From Auanema rhodensis (Eukaryota > Nematoda > Chromadorea > Rhabditida > Rhabditidae): a stretch of DNA of 64,000 bases. Positions 22,401-35,587 of the stretch are shown piece after piece. The position numbers were made by a program, and so were the translations under genes. Every line of letters begins with the position of its first letter. The first letter of the stretch is position 1. The DNA is taken from positions 16,380,501 through 16,444,500 of the forward strand of contig OZ059896.1 of the NCBI GenBank assembly GCA_964057225.1, in the 5' to 3' direction. Below the pieces are notes generated by a model. It worked only from the letters and a program-made list of their open reading frames with translations, searched no databases and was not told the origin of the DNA.

Positions 22401-25400
22401 TAAGATACAAAGAAGACTAAATACATAGTGGATGTAGGTAAAATATAGAGAAATTGGATATTTGAGATAGTTTATGAACATATTATGAAAAAAACTGATT
22501 CATCATTAAGTCGTAAATCAACAAAGGCTTTCGGATTATGAGATAAGACCAATCACAAGTTTCTAATCTTACATGAGTAAATGATGAATCGATTTTCATT
22601 TTATGTGGAATAGATAGTATGAACAGTTATTTTTTTTTTAATTAACCTTAATATCGTTATTATAATGAAAAGAAATATAACAATTCTTTTAGTTATTTTA
22701 ACTATTTTTAATTAATAAAGAGAAAAACTATTGCCTTAACCTCTTAACGGACGGTTGAAATCAGAGAAAACAAATAAAAATCTAAATTTTCTTCTTTTAG
22801 AGCTTATTTCAATAATGCTTATATATCTTCTAGTCGTTTGTGTTCATTATTTGAAATTTTACATATCAAGTTACCCAAAATGAGGCAAGCTAGTGTGAAA
22901 TAATAGAATTTGGGCGAGAAATGACCAGAATTTCAGCTTAGATCAATGAGGTGAGCAAGCAACTAGAACTTAAGCATCAAGTTCTATTCTAATCATAACA
23001 GTATTGTTTAGTTAATACTTATTCTTTGTCTTCAGTCTCTTTATTCTTCTGTTGCATTTTCGTCAACTATTTTGTCGTTTAATTCACTTTTAGAGCATAG
23101 CACACAATCTTTACTTTTTTTTGCAACTTTTCAAAACAATTTGTAAATAACTGCATGGTGCCTTCCTAGCAATAACTCTTGTTCCTCACATATTCGTGCT
23201 GTGCATTAACTCTGGTTTCTGCGAACACAAATTAATCTTGCTGTGGCTTTTGAACGGCTTTTGCACAACGACGTTCATGATTGAAGAAGTTTATGACAAA
23301 CGCGTGTCTTGCTCATAATTCAGAAATGCGGTATACACATGCTATCTTAAACCTTTTACCCCCGCTTGTTCACTACCATAGTGATAACACTGATCGTTCT
23401 TGTCCATATGTGCATGTGTGTCTCTCTCTTATTCTTTTATATTTCTGTCTCTCTCTTGATTTATCTTTTTTATTTTGCTGTTACTCTGCCTCGTATTCCC
23501 TCTCTCAATCCGTCGCGTAAACATTAGCAGAGGTAGGAACAACTATGATATTTATGGACAGCCAAGCTTTTAATGACCGCCGCTTCTCCTCCCCCTCTAC
23601 AACCATATCGAACATTAATGGTTAGCAGATACATATGGAGTTACATTGGTAATACGTCATTCAAATAACAGTCCATTTAAATATTGTTCCTTTCATAATT
23701 AGTATAATGATACGTAATAGATATGTGATCTATTGAAAACTTTATTTCAAGTTTGTACGCCCACTTGCGTCTCAATGAATACTTCCGGTCTTGTTGAAAT
23801 TTAATTGTTTAACTTTTTTTTACTTCATATTTTTGCATCAGTCCAATTTTTTCTTTTATTTTACTTAGTATTGTTAAAACTAAATATAACGTTATACCAT
23901 TATTATTTTTGCATTCTAATATTTTCCTTCTTTTATTTGGGCTGAAATAATATTCAATCCCAAAATCGAACATGAAATAGGTCTCTTAATTGTCTTTTTT
24001 TCTCTATTCACGTTTTACTAGCTCATTGCATTTCTTTATCTATACTTTGAGGTGTTGAATCAAAATTATTTCTATTCTTGTGGACTATGTTTTGCCTGAT
24101 GAATGCTCATATTATGAATGGTAGGAATTCATGTCTCCAGATAGATGCCAACACACGTATATTATGCTAATGAGACAGCACATCGTATTGTTGAATACAA
24201 GACTAAGATCTATTCTTCAGATGTTCTGTAGCATTTCTATTCATCAGGTGAATAGCAGTAGTAAAGAGATATATTTTCTGGCTCAACTAGTTCAGATCGA
24301 ACATTTTTTCATAATAATTCATTTTTCCTTCTTTCTATGATACCAATATGTACTTTGTAGCTTGAAGGATTTTTCTTCTTTCTTCACTTTTTTTTCCTGT
24401 TCAACTGCCCTGAACACAACATCACAAAAATCTTGATAATGGCTTTCTTTGTGTTTGTCGCCTAATACTTAGTTTTTATTTATAATTTGGCATCATTTTC
24501 TTTTTTCTACCCTTCAACTCAGCCGTAATACTATTATATGTTTGTATGCGGAATTTGTTTTGAAAAACGGTGGTCTTTTCCTAGCTTGCCTTCTTTCGTA
24601 CTTCATCCAACTCATTCTGCTAAACACCTTTTGGTTTTGTCTGCATTTGCAAGCAGAAATGCAATGAGGTGAAATAATATCCGATGGATGAGTCTTGTTC
24701 AGTTTTGTGGTTTATATTTCTCTTTTGTTTTCATTTCTTCGCATAGAAATAAATCTCACTTATGGATTACTGAAACTTCTTGACAACGAACAAGTGTCTG
24801 AATTCAATCTCCGATTACTAATTCTGACTATGCTTCTGCATCAAGAGTACTATTATCACCTGCCAGACTGCTGCGACTTATGCAAATGTTTTTGTTGATC
24901 TCCTTCTGGTTCATAGCCTTCTATTACTGATTCGGTCAATGTACTTGTGTATTATATTAATATCTTCATAAGGAGGATATGAGAGGATTAATTTTGCTAT
25001 CATTAGCATATTTCTTAATTTCTAATATTATATGCCACTTATAAATTATATTGTGATTTCTCATATGCTCGTCCTTTCTAGAAATAAATTAATACATCAT
25101 TCAGCATTAACTAGAAACTCGACCATATTACAATTCAACTTGTACTGCTTATAGCTTGTTTCGTTTTGATTTGCTCTCGTTGATGATTCAATTTTGTAAA
25201 TATTCTACACGGCTTCCTTTCCTGTAAAAAAACATGTAAGCACAACGACGTATAAATTATTGAACCCGAGCTGGTCATATCCACTTCAAAAATCATTCTG
25301 AAACTTCTCATTCAATTTCCGTCAAGTTGTTGGTCTTCTACTTATTTTCACTTCTTATGTACATACTTATTGCGTCGTAAGGCTTCTTGAAGTTGATTCC

Positions 25401-25878
25401 ATTTTTAGACACTTCTTTGAGTCTTTCTCATACTTTTTGAAGGAATTGCAGCATCGACAACTTTAGCTAAGTTACCTAAATCCAGATCCTATCCGGTTTT
25501 ATTTTCTCTGGCTTGTTATATTGTCCTTATATAGCTCATTTGCATACATTCACGGTTTTCACGCGAAGTTACGCTATTCTGAGTTATTTTCATTAATCTT
25601 TCACAACCGAGTTTTTGCTTTCATATTTTCTAGCAATTTCAGCAACCTGCATTTTTTATTGAAACTTGGTTATACATGATGAGCCCATTAATTTACACAT
25701 GTTTTCTTTTTTTGCAATTAGTTGTCACCTATCCAAATATCTTTGGGGTGTTTTTTCCACACTCCTGGGCTTATACTCTCGAGGTATTATAGCAACTCTG
25801 TTGACACCTTGTATGCAGTGTTGCATTGTTCACTCTGCTAGATTTATAACCTTAGGTTTTACTTCCTGACAGTTTTTT
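19453..25878. other. Long intergenic region upstream of the ephrin gene
   Basis: About 6.4 kb, T-rich on the plus strand. Open frames (for example 20345-20572, 21019-21324, 21464-21676, 23281-23520, 24131-24340) are Phe/Leu/Ser-rich low-complexity reads typical of T-rich DNA, with no recognisable domain. A (TA)n tract lies at 21392-21417. The length before a developmental signalling gene is compatible with distal regulatory DNA, but no specific element was recognised. Confidence 0.4.
21392..21417. repeat. (TA)n microsatellite
   Basis: Perfect TA dinucleotide tract of about 13 units. Confidence 0.9.
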
Positions 25879-25990
25879 CTCCGCCCAGTTTTGCCCCTAA
25901 ATTGGTAAACCATGGCTGCCATCGGCATAGTGGAGGCGGGGCGCAGAGGCCACGAAGGGAGGAGAGGCGTGGTCAACGAACAGGCTCTAC
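25879..25990. promoter_or_regulatory. GC-rich element upstream of the ephrin start, likely promoter
   Basis: A GC-rich patch in AT-rich DNA. A CTCCGCCC box at 25879-25886 and an inverted GAGGCGGGGC box at 25933-25942 resemble Sp1/KLF GC boxes. An ATTGG (inverted CCAAT) at about 25901 and a CCATGGCTGCCATC palindrome lie between them. It sits about 200 bp upstream of the ephrin ATG. An open frame starts at 25912 (MAAIGIVEAGRRGHEGRRG) but dissolves into Phe-rich sequence, so it is more likely 5' UTR or promoter than coding. Confidence 0.45.
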
Positions 25991-26175
25991 TCGACAAGTC
26001 CATTTATCTTCTGCAATCATCGGGTCAATATTGCTCTGTTAGAAGATCACTAATTTTTTCTATTTGTTTGTTCTTTTTATTTTGTTTTTTTTTTCTGAAA
26101 TAATTTCTTTTTTTCTCATTATCTTAGTGACTTTAATTTTGCTTTTCGATTATTTTATCTTTTGTTTTTTCAGCC

Positions 26176-29100
26176 ATGCGTTCCTTTATGTTGATTGCTC
26201 TTCTATTCGTCTGCTATACTACTGCCAAGAAATTACCTGATATTCACTGGAGCTCGTCAAATCCACCGTGAGTTACTTTCAACCACATTATACTTTACCT
26301 TCTCTCTTCATTATTTCTGCTCTTACTCTACTCTAGCATCTTAGTTAGCTCAATCGTTGTGATCTCCTTGCCTAATTTCCTTTGTGCTTGACCATTCGGC
26401 TAAGCTCTATAGTTATGCTACGAATTTATTACTAACTATCAACGAATTATTCTGCTTTATTGGGATTGCGATTTTTTGGCATTTGATTAACCTGATTAGT
26501 GACATTCATCTCTATGTCAACAAAACTGTTTTACTTCATGTCCTCTTGATTACCGGCTGGTGTTCTGCACTGTCTAAATCAATACTGTACAAAACAAACA
26601 TCGGAAAGCTATGAGAAATCATAATCCTGCTTGTTCATCATGAATCCATCTGCTACTTGAGCTTCTATATATGTTCTATCACATACAGTCGGCTTCCTGT
26701 TACGAAAAATCTTGTTGTTTAGCTTAACAGCTTTTTTGGTAACGGATTATGGACAGACGGCTCCTTTTTTGCCGTTGTCCGAAAACGAATCGCATGCGCT
26801 TTATGGTCTTAGCTAATTTTCTCTATTCTAATCGGGTTCCTCTAGAACAAGGCTACGAGATTTGTAGAATTGGTGCTAATCAATCGTTTCCTCTATCGTG
26901 AGCGCCTTTCACTGTCCCGTTTCTTGCTCGTCTTCTTGTTGATAATTGGTCTTTCGCACCTGGTCTATAATTATCTGAATTTGGATGAATCCAACCAGGA
27001 CGATGAATCATGATTACTAATGAAGCGGACATGAATACATACGTTTCCATACGCTTTGCTGATCATTTCTATATTTTTTGGTTTTGCTATTTGTATGACC
27101 CATCTGGTCGTAAATTACCCCATCATGGGTAGAAGTTCAGCTAACTTCAGGGCATTTTTCCATTAGTTGTCACCTTGTTCGATCTTGTAACCTAAATGTT
27201 GTGGAAAAATAGCCTGAGTTCAGTTTGAATATAACCCAAAGTTATGATCCCCATGATGTCTTGTCAATGTGAGGGCAGGGATGTCTAGACTTGCTTCTAG
27301 GCTTGTTCAATACCCAACAGCAAGGGTAAGGTTCCTGAGGTGCGCAAAGCAAGTCTGGTGACACTCTTATAACATTAGCATGAAGTCTGGCATAAAGTTA
27401 AGAACCCATTACAAGCTATCATGACTACTCAATGTTATAAAAAAGTGGTTTTTATATCTGGGAAGTAGGATATGCTTCATTTTGAATGAACAGCAAACTA
27501 CTCAGCTATGAGGGTTCGTAACAAGACCCATACAGTGCTCTCATAAGTGCTTGCCTATTTAGATTATGGGGGAAGTGCTCAATATGCAGATCTTTACCAG
27601 ATACTATAAGTGGCAATGTTTACGGTAATATGATGCCAGCCATATATCATTGATCTTCATATCTCAATCTATCTTGTTCTTAGATATGCGTTGCTCAAGT
27701 TTATTTACTGTTTGTCTTGACTAGTTAAGAAAGCAACAAATGGTCGATTAATGATCTGTGTCATCAATCAAAGATTTATAACCATGTATTTCATGATCTG
27801 AGCCATGTGTCGCCTAATTGAGGCGTCAGCCACATGAAAAATAGCCCAAGTCAGAAGGCATACGCATCTTTTGTATAAAATCTCATCTTTTAACTGCATA
27901 TGCCTATATGACGGAAATAGGAGATAGAAACCTATCTCTTGCTGTATGCTAATTTTTTCCATCTTGGAAAGGCAGCTGTTCTTTACCAAATCAGTCCATA
28001 TAGGGCAAGCTGTAGCTGACATACTCAAGATGGATGAACGGTTGAGAGCGGATTAGCACAGAGATGCATCCTTCGTATGTGGGGCAATGGATTCTTAGTT
28101 ACATGCGCCGAACCTGCTGGCTCTCATCATCAGGGGGGCTCAAGCTCCATGGCTCTTTGTTACAAAATAGGGCAAACTCTTATAACGAGGAAAGAGATGT
28201 GGGGTGCCAAGGTGCTACATGAGAAATCAGCCTATATCGATGTCTGAACTACCAGCAATTGGTTAATGTGTCTCACATGTGGACCACAGAATGGCAAAGA
28301 TCAGGGAACGGCGTTTTTATGGTCCTGGCGGGTGCTCTTCATCAACATATCTTTCATTTGTGGTCTTGCTAACTACCCATCAGTCATTATGTATCTGGGA
28401 AACTTTGAGGCTTCTATTTCCTCTCTATGCTCTCTTTCATAATTCGTTTTGAGTAGTGTACTCTCTACACTGCTGGTGGTAGCACTGGGGTCTTGTTCTT
28501 TGCTGTAATATATGTTGTATCAGTATGTAGAACACATGTCTTGCTTTCGTATACCAAAGGAAGAGATTGGCGGCTGTCAGCCGTGACACACCAGAAGATG
28601 CCTTATCCTACCTCAATGAATGCAAGTTTCTCTATATTTCTCATCTCCCTCCTTTCTGTATGTATAAAAAGAGAAATTGAGAGAAAATGTTGGAGAAGGA
28701 CGGACACGACCTAATAATTTATGAACATCGTTAGGCGACTGAAACACGAAGAAATATAACTTAAGGATTTATGTGTTGCTTCTCGAGCCAAAGTTTCTTC
28801 AAACTATTTTTTTTGTGTAGTATATCGGGATGATAATATTTTAATAACTAAGCTGAACCTACAATCTTTATTAGTTTGTATTTAATACGTTTAATTTCCT
28901 ATGGACGGCTTAAATTTAAGCTTATAATTGTTCAAAGCTTAGTAGCTAGATGCAATTCCATTACACCTGTCTCTGCTTATCTATCACCAGTAAGCTGTAT
29001 CTACGATTGATAGCCTCACTTGATCTCTTTATCTAAGAGCCGATCAGAAAGTTTTTCTCAAAGAAGTTTGTGTATTTCGTTTTCTTCAAAAGCTAATTGA

Positions 29101-29257
29101 GTAACATTTTGCTTAATTAGCCAACGCTCTTTTTGTTCTCACATTTACTGCATCATATTGTTCTCATCTCAGTATCTTTAAATTTGAGTAAAGCTGAGGA
29201 AGGCAATTAGTAAGCAGCCTGTGGCTGAGATTACCCTCAAAGAACGATTCATTTCCG

Positions 29258-29291
<34 letters not shown>

Positions 29292-32200
29292 CATGAAATG
29301 AATAGTGGATATGCTGTCATAATACTTTTAGATGTTAGGGGGGGGAGAGATTAGGTTACAAGAAATTACTGTTCAATGCAGAAAACAAATATAAAGACTT
29401 CATTGCATAAGCAGCATTTAAATCCTCGTTACATCTGCAGTTGCGTGAAACATCATTCGGATTCTTCTTGTGAAATCTAAGCCATTCTGAGCTTGAAGTC
29501 TTTCCGCCTGAAGCATCTGCTTGCTGATTGCAACATGTTTCTCAGTCTGTTGCTACCTGTGCCGGCATTAGACACTGACCGCCTTGTGTGTGATATCAGT
29601 TTACCTTGCAAGGTTTCTTTTTGTGTTCACACCGTCCTCCATCTGTTGTGACTTTTGGCTCCTGCATAACCCTATATATGCGACTCTATCTTATGTGGCT
29701 TGACGCAACCATAATTGACCCACCGACAGAGACAAAACGTCTTGTGTTATTATGCCTTTTGTGCTGATCACTGCACGTCCTATTCATTAAAAGATTATAC
29801 ACAATAGAACTGACTAAATCAAAAAGCAAGTCTTCTTGAGCTGTTCACTTGCCGAATAGTTTAGAGAAGCTTTAATCCACTTGGGACTTTACAATACCTT
29901 GAGCCAGAGGCATAGATGGTAATCAGAGGTTTCGCTTTTGTTTGAACCAATTTCGGATCCTTTTGACACATTCGCAACTACTTGTTCTGCAGTTTTACGA
30001 GATATAGTCTTATCTGCTGAACATCTATGCCCCTGGTGAATGGCAGGCAGGTTGATTGACTTGTTCAATGTCTGTCGGGGGACCCACTATCTTCTAATAC
30101 ATTCCTTCTTATTATGCGGCTTGGCCTTTGAAGTGTTTATACGTGAACTCTACACGTGTAATTTATGATTTATAGCAGGTAGCCTGCTACCGACCGACAT
30201 TAAGAAGAAGCTTAATAATCTTTCTTATGCAAGTATACAACTTCAGTTCAGCGTTTCGTATGTTGCTCTCGGCACCTGACATATATTCTTCTGATTATGC
30301 CAGAAAATCGGTACGCACTCCCGTTGTAACAACATATTTGACTTTTTGCCGTCTATGTCAATAATGTTGACCAAATCTTCAGCCTAATGAGGAGATACAC
30401 AAATACATCGTTGAGCAGAACAACTTAGGGAGGGGGTATGGCACACGAGAACAGATTGGAAGGACATCTCAACTGCAATGTTTTCTTTGTGCTTCTTCTA
30501 TGCTGACAAACCACGGGGTGCCTTTGCGGTATACCTGTTCACCGCCTAAGAGCAACAAATCGAGTCAAAGGTGCGGTTTTTTGTTACTATATGTGAGTGT
30601 TTCCGCTCCCCACACAGATTTACCGGATGTTCGAGGGAAAACAGTCTTCCTCGGGTGTTCCAATGTCACTTCTGTCGATGAATTACATTTATAAATTTGA
30701 ACGAACAGCTAAGGAAATAGTTTTATATAGAGGTCATTGTCATTTGAAATCGTTTCCTGTGTCGTACTTCATCAACTCAAGGCCTATCATTTGCATAATC
30801 CTACTATGGATAGATCCTTTCGGGTATATGCATGGCTCTAACCATAGATTGGCTTCTTTCACTCTGTCATTTCCTATTCTCTCTTTCTCTCAGATTGCTT
30901 TATAAATTGCAGTCCGTTCACCTAAATAGGTGTATCGAGAGCTCAAGCGGGAAACCAAAAAAGAAATCCTGACATACCTCTCAATCATATATAGCGCTAA
31001 CTAGTCTAGCTCTTCAATCGCAACTAAATGAGAATAGAATGGGCTGCAATTAGACATGCTGGAGAACGGCACAATATTATCTGCTAATTCCACGAGTTTT
31101 ATTCTGGTTTCACAGCTAAAAATGTATCTTATAAGCTGAAAAGAGCACAACCATGTGCCTGGCAGCTTTGAATATTTTGCCTCTGTTTTCATGAATTAGC
31201 ATCTATTTATGAAAAGCCTAACATTATATACGCGTATCATGCTGTGAATACGAAATAAAAAGGTCTGGGCTCATTTTCATTTATCTAAAGGGCTGAGCTT
31301 CAGTTGTGACTCGAAGCTCAACCAAATGAGATCCTCTATTTTCAATTGATGGGTCTCATAGCTAGCGAGGGCAATAATTCAGTAAATTTATGGAAATTTC
31401 CTTTGCAATTTTGAATACCGTTTGTCTCTATTTTCCTATTCTCGCCTCTCATCATCAAAATCGCCCGAAAGATGTATCAAACGTTTTGTTTCGAACGAAA
31501 TATTGAACAAAGTGGCATAGTAAATATATAAATTGAGATATCCCAAGGTTTACGACAACCGGAATCTTTCTGATGGCTCAATCTAGTGTCTGTTCTCTCT
31601 TGATCAGTTATACTATACTCACTTACTCAGGGATGTTTTGGGGGTTAAGTGTCTTTTCAACCCTACCGACTCTATCTGACCATTTATGTACCTTTAATAA
31701 CTTGGCCTCCTCACACTTTGCATACCGTTATACAAACTGATGAAGAAGGTTGAGAGGGTTTCTGGATATAAGCGGCATTGCTCCAAATATCAAAGCATAT
31801 ACACTTCGATACTAATCTAGTGTTGAAGAGTCTTGAACCTTGTGAAGTGCTTTACAGCGGTGAATCCTAGTATCTAAAGCCGAAGTTTGGCTGATATTTA
31901 ATGAGACCTTATATATGGAATAATGTTTTGATATAATCACGGAGTTCTAGTTTTCTATACGTCATCTGTTCATGTTGTTCAACAAAATGCTGTAGAGCAT
32001 CTGTATTCGTCTGTCGATGGACTGTTACAAGAGATAGTATCGTATGAAACATCTGTTTTTCTATATTCTTAGATATTAATACTGACAATTTGTATTTCGT
32101 TAGTTCGCTTTACACCTGTTGTCTCAATGTTCTAGAGCATGGTTCTATTTCAATTGTTCAGGGGCACAGTATGGGGCCAATCTTCAAGCAAATTGTCTGA

Positions 32201-34492
32201 GATTCATATCTTTTTTTTTGTCTTCCGGTAATAGCTGAGACTATTCATCCAACTAAGTGTGTCACATACTAGACATTACTCATACAGTAAAGTATAATCA
32301 TATTGGGTGCCTAATTTTGATGATACTATGATGAGCTAATTGTCTATCGTTTTTGCGACCTCTTGCATAATAAGCGTTATTGATATTCTGTATGGAAATC
32401 GTTGAGCTGGAAAATTACTGTGGTTGCGTGTCCTCTTTTAAGGACATTAACTGCAAGCCATCCGGAGAATTGTTCACGATATCTGATACCTTACAGATTT
32501 TTTGGTTATATCTTGATCTACATGTCGACCACATGTACTGATGACAGCTGGTTTGATAACTATACTGTTTATCATACGAGAATAAACAATGAGCATTTAC
32601 TATGTACATAGTTGACATAAGGTGATTTCGAAGGGAAACAAGAAACATTATGAGCGGTTTATGCAAATTTTTTGGCCATTTTTCAATTAAGTACTTATGC
32701 TTTGCTTTATTAGTCACTCTTTTCTTCCATTTAATATGATTACCTCAATCGGAAATCATCAGTTGAACTAATAGGGCTATGGAATGAACAGATGGGTCAA
32801 ATGCTTATTCAAGCACAGCATTGCCTATATCCGGCTGAAGATAGTTGTGTCCTGATTGAATGATTGAGTCTCTTGATTAGATAAAGTATTGTCTGTTTTT
32901 ATATACTGTTTATCTGAGACTTGTGAGCTTGAGAGCACTACTTGACATTCAGCCAAGGCAATTGTATTAGTTAAGCAGCTAATTAGAGCCTAATTTCTTT
33001 TCTCGACCACCTAAGTGATGTTAATGGTTTCGATTTGTCACTTGACATTAGGTTAAAAGAAAACTATAGAATTTAGTCTTAACTTCACAACTTTCAATGT
33101 GAAATTGCTTTTGGCACTTTTTTTTCATTGGAGGACATCTACTAACATTGTTGTCCTCCAATAAAAGTTGTTTTATATGCCTCGTTTACCACACATAAAT
33201 TATCTTTTTTCTCATTGGATTTTGATTTGAAAAATAATAGCTCAGCTGCTTTTGAACTTTATGCGGCGATGAGCGGGACCATTGTACCGACATATGGTTT
33301 GCCAACATTATCATGCACATTCGCTAGAAACAGTTTATGTAACAAAACATGGTCATTTGCTGTCTATACAATAGCCATAAAAGGATGGTATCGCATTTAT
33401 CCGTTCTTCATCTAGAATAACATTGTGTCCTTTGACTGCTTCCGATACGTTTTTGGCGGATAGACAGCCGGACCACCTGTATACCCATTTATATGTCCTT
33501 GCGTGATGCCGTTGTTTGCCGTAACGCAATCTGTTTTAAACCTTGTTTCTCATTTTCCTTTTTGTTTCATAAGGGAGTAATTTTATATGAAATTATCAAA
33601 ATATTTAGAGACTCTTGAATAAGTTTTTTTAATTTTCAGACATGAACGATTTGCTGCTATCGGAGATTCACTTGACATTTTCTGTCCCCATTTCACTCCT
33701 GAAACTCCAGATGAAGAAACTGAACAGACCATTATCTACAGGGTATGTTTCTTATACTTAATCCTTATTCTTCATTTGAATAATTTATAGGTGCCTAAGT
33801 CTGATTATGAGAAATGCCGGCTGAGCTCTTCTGCTGAGCTCTTAGCCAGATGCACGAATCCCAAAGGCTCAAACCAGCAAAAATGGACTGTATCCTTCCG
33901 TCAATTCAGTCCAAATCCCTCTGCTTTGGATTACCATCCCGGCACCACTTACTACTTTATCTCGACTTCTAAGGGAACATCTCGCGGACTTGAAAATGAT
34001 ATTGGCGGTCTTTGTGCCAGCCACAATTTGAAAATGGTTATTCAAGTTACTGACAAAAATGGTGTTATTCATCATCATCATCGTCATCACCATCATCACA
34101 AAGCTATTCCAACTACTACTCCACCAACCACTACTACTACTACTGCTGCGGATCTATCAAAGATTGAGATCTGGCAAAACAGAGGACCTCTTTGGGATCA
34201 ATATTTTGATAAGGTGAGTCTTGCTTTTCTTTCTTCACTTTTTACTAATCATGTATATTTCTAGATTGGCAACGAACATTGGCCCATCAAGGATGTTAAC
34301 CGCGCCGAACGTCTTCAGTTAGATGTTGGAAACGAAAAAGACCGTTATCCAATTTATGATAATCAAATTGACTACCTAATTCACGAAATAGGTGATATGG
34401 ATACTCTCATCTCTTCTTCTTCAACACAGTCATCAGTAGGATTTTTGAGTTTAATACTCATCTTAACTGCTGTATTCCTCGTAGGACAATAG
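26176..34492 (+). CDS. Ephrin, GPI-anchored ligand of Eph receptors
   Basis: Cell-surface ligand of Eph receptor tyrosine kinases guiding cell movement and axons. Four coding exons: 26176-26267 (after a TTTTTTCAG acceptor), 33640-33742, 33791-34213, 34265-34492. The first intron (26268-33639) is about 7.4 kb. The signal peptide is MRSFMLIALLFVCYTTA, followed by LPDIHWSSSNP, the usual start of the ephrin receptor-binding domain. Further family motifs are GDSLDIFCPHF, EKCRLSSSAELLARC, QKWTVSFRQFSPNPSALDYH, TYYFISTSKGTSRGL and GGLCASHNLKMVIQV, with the expected four cysteines. A His-rich and Thr-rich insert (HHHHRHHHHHKAIP, about 34070-34150) precedes the juxtamembrane part. The C-terminus ends in a hydrophobic run without cytoplasmic tail (FLSLILILTAVFLVG), fitting a GPI anchor (ephrin-A topology, as in nematode EFN proteins). 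Which EFN paralogue cannot be told. Confidence 0.93.
27287..27356. repeat. Inverted repeat, 10 bp arms
   Basis: AGACTTGCTT at 27287-27296 pairs perfectly with AAGCAAGTCT at 27347-27356, separated by 50 nt. It could form a stem-loop within the ephrin intron transcript. No mature miRNA sequence that I know is present. Confidence 0.4.
29261..29290. repeat. (TA)n microsatellite in ephrin intron
   Basis: Perfect TA tract, 15 units. Confidence 0.9.
33127..33162. repeat. Perfect 11 bp hairpin in ephrin intron
   Basis: ATTGGAGGACA at 33127-33137 and its exact complement at 33152-33162 flank a 14 nt loop. It lies about 480 bp before the second ephrin exon, next to a T-run. Confidence 0.6.
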
Positions 34493-35587
34493 GTTAATTT
34501 TAACAAATTTAGCCACAATTCTATATATGTTATATAGATTAATAATATGTCATTGATTAAGTATAGAGTTTCTATTTATCATCAAATGATACGGGTCTAT
34601 TGTGTACGGCTAAAAATTTAGTTCTATTATTCTTTCATCTTCCTTTCCTCTCAGCTTGCTTCTTATTTTCGTTTTATTTTACTATCTCTGGATATTCTTC
34701 ATCTTATCATCAACTCACTTTGAAATAAGTACATATACCTATATGTAACTTATCCTTTTTACCGGAATTTCGTTTACAACAACCAGAATTAGAATTAGTT
34801 TTACTTGAGCTTCAAGAACCAGTTTTATGTTTGTATTATTCTTGTAAAGCTCATAATTCCTTACCTTCCATTGTACATTTTATCAGATATACGCACCTGC
34901 ATGTCCTCAACAATCCTGTGATTTTGTATTCTCAGTGTTGTTTTAATATTGTCTTACGATTGTGTATAGAAAAAATAAGCAGAAAAACTAAGAGAATAAA
35001 TAATTTAATAATTATAATACTGTTATCTATTATTGAAATGAAAATTGAAACTATACAGAAGGATAAGTTGTCTTATAACTTGATTTATATTAAGTTCTGT
35101 ATTTCTAGTAAGCAAGTTTTCAGTTTAAAATGTCAATTCAATGTTTTACTCATTTCCTCAATGTTGGATCTCTCAGAGTTTGAGGTGTCGTGTAACATCT
35201 CAGTTGTAAAAGAGTTGTATAAGCTTGAAGTATCGGACATCAAACGAAAAAGAAGATAAATTGTTCTTATATTCGGTATTATCCTCTCATGCTGTGTGAT
35301 AGATTTCGGCTATTGGACTTCATACAAAGGCTATAACTATATGATATCAGATTAATTCATCTTGTCACTCTAAAGTGCCGAACATAGCCAGTCTATAGCA
35401 GTTACAAACGACTCCATTTATTTGGAGATATTGAGAGTGTGAATGATGAAAAGATATGGTATAGATGCCGTCTAATGATAACGGTCAAATGTTATTGATT
35501 GATGGATGAATGACATAACAATATTCTCTGTAGTCAGTTATTAATTGAGTTGTAATCAAGAGCAGCTCAGTGTCCTTCACGTCTTTG
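34493..35587 (+). other. Ephrin 3' flank
   Basis: AT-rich 3' UTR and downstream DNA with an AATAAA word at about 34997. A 142-codon open frame (34831-35259, TTG start) runs through it, but it is Ile/Leu/Lys-rich with no domain and contains the AATAAA, so it is not called as a gene. Confidence 0.4.

Larger units (their letters stand above)
26268..33639 (+). other. 7.4 kb first intron of the ephrin gene
   Basis: Bounded by GTGAGT at 26268 and TTTTCAG ending at 33639; the split codon (CC|A) restores Pro in the SSNPPH motif. It is far longer than other introns in the window. Contents: a (TA)n tract at 29261-29290, two hairpins (27287-27356, 33127-33162) and assorted short open frames without recognisable domains. 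Base composition is less T-biased than the flanking intergenic DNA. Conserved regulatory elements or a nested non-coding gene are possible but not shown. Confidence 0.8.

Noticed and set aside
27768-28028. 86-codon minus-strand open frame in the ephrin intron, checked for a transposon origin
   Set aside because: No reverse transcriptase, transposase or integrase motif, no terminal repeats.
34831-35259. 142-codon open frame downstream of ephrin
   Set aside because: TTG start, Ile/Lys/Leu-rich AT-driven composition, contains AATAAA; most likely ephrin 3' UTR or flank.
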